Shown piece after piece: positions 63,978 to 64,000 of a DNA stretch of 64,000 nt. Each line of letters starts with the position of its first letter. Positions within the stretch are counted from its first letter, which is position 1. The notes below the pieces were generated by a model. That model was given only the letters and a program-made list of their open reading frames with translations, was not told where the DNA came from and did no database searches. The stretch covers positions 22,420-86,419 of the forward strand of contig JAOAEZ010000001.1 of NCBI GenBank assembly GCA_026416515.1, read 5' to 3'. Source of the DNA: Hydrogenophilus sp. (lineage in GTDB: Bacteria; Pseudomonadota; Gammaproteobacteria; Burkholderiales; Rhodocyclaceae). Both the position numbers and the translations under genes were made by a program.

Positions 63978-64000
63978 CTGTCTCTTATACACATCTTACG
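63978..64000 (+). other. Nextera transposase adapter at the window end
   Basis: Bases 63978-63996 are CTGTCTCTTATACACATCT, the 19-bp Tn5 mosaic end used in Nextera libraries. The next four bases are TACG, one change from the GACG that starts the read-2 adapter. On the other strand the same sequence begins an open frame with MCIRDS, a well-known artefact of unclipped adapters. This is not genomic sequence. Confidence 0.95.

Noticed and set aside
63494..63994. Minus-strand open frame beginning [10 protein letters not shown]
   Set aside because: The first residues come from the Tn5 mosaic end; the rest is antisense to the P-type ATPase gene.
1..64000. CRISPR arrays, insertion sequences, prophage genes, rRNA operons
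   Set aside because: No direct-repeat arrays, transposase motifs, integrases or rRNA-like sequence were seen.

Overview
The window looks like a chromosomal segment of a sulfur-oxidising betaproteobacterium. The evidence is gene order and content: mrcA divergent from pilMNOPQ-aroKB-gltBD, surE-nlpD-rpoS, rplU-rpmA-obgE-proB and yqgE-ruvX-pyrRB-pyrX are arrangements familiar from Betaproteobacteria, and an oxidative-type dsr cluster (with dsrEFH and dsrL) marks a sulfur oxidiser, perhaps a Hydrogenophilales or Rhodocyclales relative. The genus cannot be fixed by eye. No tRNA, rRNA, CRISPR array, insertion sequence or prophage gene was recognised, and no gene-free gap exceeds 300 bp. The last 23 bases are library adapter, not genome.

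Layout. 1-3705: end of an RND membrane-fusion protein, an RND pump and a small DUF2892 membrane protein. 3728-9922 (minus): mrcA-yqgE-ruvX-pyrR-pyrB-pyrX, with pyrX a catalytically dead dihydroorotase. 10010-22918 (plus): type IV pilus assembly pilMNOPQ, shikimate genes aroK and aroB, and glutamate synthase gltBD. 22925-29026 (plus): MFS transporter, ssb, tcdA, surE, nlpD, rpoS and a histone-deacetylase-like hydrolase. 29023-30900 (minus): a TrpD2/YbiB-like protein and a haem-oxygenase-fold metalloprotein, divergent from dsrA.

31130-55782 is the centre of the window, about 25 kb given almost wholly to sulfur oxidation. It holds dsrABEFHCMKLJOPN and a siroheme-pathway methyltransferase (cobA type). 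These are followed by a convergent two-component system whose kinase has a cysteine-bearing GAF domain, then soeABC (cytoplasmic sulfite oxidation), a SulP anion transporter with a coiled-coil insertion, a TauD-like dioxygenase, a YedE/YeeE sulfur-compound transporter, DsrE2 and TusA. The genes suggest this route: sulfane sulfur enters and is handed over by TusA, DsrE2 and DsrEFH to DsrC; reverse DsrAB with DsrL and DsrMKJOP oxidises it to sulfite; SoeABC oxidises sulfite to sulfate; SulP may export sulfate.

55986-64000: an unrecognised gene, then (minus) uvrA-like, rplU, rpmA, obgE and proB, then erpA and a copper-type P1B ATPase (ccoI/fixI-like) that runs into Nextera adapter sequence at 63978. 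The most interesting items are the compact sulfur island with hairpins after dsrA and dsrC, the Cys-GAF kinase beside soeABC, the HDO-fold gene sharing the dsr divergent promoter, the SulP insertion, and a UvrA that lacks the damage-sensing insertion domain.
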